From positions 1 through 7,263 of the forward strand of contig JAEYUU010000145.1 in NCBI GenBank assembly GCA_023429545.1: DNA of 7,263 nucleotides, read 5' to 3'. This DNA is from Verrucomicrobiota bacterium. Lineage in GTDB: Bacteria; Verrucomicrobiota; Verrucomicrobiia; Verrucomicrobiales; Verrucomicrobiaceae. Position numbers and translations under genes: made by a program. Below are positions 6,774-7,263 of the stretch, one piece after another (the first letter of the stretch is position 1; each line of letters starts with the position of its first letter). The notes under the pieces are model-generated. The model worked only from the letters and a program-made list of their open reading frames with translations. It was not told the origin of the DNA and made no database searches.

Positions 6774-6887
6774 GCAATCCCAGTTGAACCCGCGAAACAG
6801 GAACCCGCCAATCCAAGATATCAATCCGATGGAGAAGAAAATCACCAGAGCGGAATACACTGCTGATATCTCGGATGGAGAATCCAT
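6774..6887 (-). pseudogene. Possible remnant of a second AspT-type transporter, N-terminal 38 codons
   Basis: An ATG at 6887, nine bases after the porin stop codon, opens a frame of 38 codons that runs directly into the lipoprotein. Its product, one membrane helix plus flanks, aligns without gaps from the first Met to the AspT-type carrier of this window. About 15 of 37 positions are identical, including W-I-G at 25-27 and F-x-F-R-G-F at 29-34. The similarity stops about where the lipoprotein signal begins. It could be the left-over start of a deleted paralogue, a real N-terminal extension of the lipoprotein, or a chance likeness between two hydrophobic starts. Confidence 0.4.
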
Positions 6888-6896
6888 GCTGAGGCG

Positions 6897-7263
6897 TCAG
6901 AAGGTGACGGTGTAGTTACAAATCACGCGGATATCATTGAGCGTGTCCGCGTCTCCCCCACGCTGCTCCACGATGGCGTACCGCAGGCGGAGGGACAGTC
7001 CCTTGAGCACTCCCTTGGAAGGCGCCCACTGCAGGTTCATGTCGTACTCATCCTTGGCATATTGGCCGGTCACATCGGGATCGGTTCCATGCACCCAGAG
7101 GGCATAGGCGCTGAGACCGTCCACGGCGGTAAATTCATAGGCTGCGCGGAGCATGATCGCCCCTTCCCCAGCCCTGTTGAAGTCCTCCACCTGCACGCTC
7201 GTGTATCCGGGGTAGCCGCTCCACGGGCTCTGCATGTTGGCGCCGTCCGTAGTGTGTGTATAC
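6897..7263 (-). CDS. OprD-type outer-membrane porin, C-terminal part
   Basis: The frame enters from the right edge and ends at 6897, leaving about 121 residues of the C-terminus. The alternating polar/hydrophobic pattern of beta strands is clear: AIMLRAAYEFT, GLSAYALWVHGTD, YDMNLQWAP, GLSLRLRYAIVEQ and NDIRVICNYTVTF. The last residue is Phe, the usual outer-membrane insertion signal read by BamA. The segment PGYTSVQVEDFNRAGEGA followed by a strand, and the ending LRLRYAIVEQRGGDADTLNDIRVICNY, resemble the OprD/OpdK porin family, whose members admit basic amino acids or small carboxylates. An internal Met at 7235 is not a start: the frame stays open to the edge and the upstream residues YTHTTDGAN fit the family. 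It is the first gene of the likely operon in this window, and the next start codon is nine bases beyond its stop. Confidence 0.8.
   Translation of the reverse strand, partial: YTHTTDGANMQSPWSGYPGYTSVQVEDFNRAGEGAIMLRAAYEFTAVDGLSAYALWVHGTDPDVTGQYAKDEYDMNLQWAPSKGVLKGLSLRLRYAIVEQRGGDADTLNDIRVICNYTVTF

Overview
The window is a GC-rich bacterial segment in which every convincing gene lies on the minus strand, so transcription runs from the high coordinates to the low ones. An outer-membrane porin (C-terminal aromatic residue, alternating beta-strand pattern) and a lipoprotein mark a Gram-negative (diderm) organism. Nothing fixes the phylum. The combination of families would suit Verrucomicrobiota or Proteobacteria, and this is an impression only. 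No rRNA, tRNA, CRISPR array, transposase or phage gene was seen.

Region A (7263 to 3074) looks like a transport operon. It holds the 3' part of an OprD-type porin, a small lipoprotein, a DASS (SLC13-like) dicarboxylate/2-oxoglutarate-type carrier that overlaps the lipoprotein gene by ATGA, and an AspT/YidE-type carrier with two central RCK_C (TrkA_C) domains. The likely logic is entry of an organic anion through the porin, then movement across the inner membrane by the carriers. The substrate cannot be read from the sequence.

Region B (2979 to 1) holds a TRIC/UPF0126 cation channel homologue, a DUF2254 membrane protein, an unrecognised 109-residue protein, and the 5' part of a bile acid:Na+ symporter (BASS/SBF) family carrier that runs off the left edge. 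The one sizeable non-coding gap (2142-2322) has a candidate promoter with a near-palindrome in its spacer and a small hairpin in the presumed leader.

Most of the window is ordinary membrane-transport housekeeping. The observation most worth a second look is the 38-codon in-frame stretch before the lipoprotein (6774-6887). It aligns without gaps to the first 37 residues of the AspT-type carrier located 2 kb downstream, which suggests a truncated paralogue or a gene fusion. The AspT-type gene also carries a run of nine G near its 5' end, a possible slippage site. I did not find a convincing new biological system.
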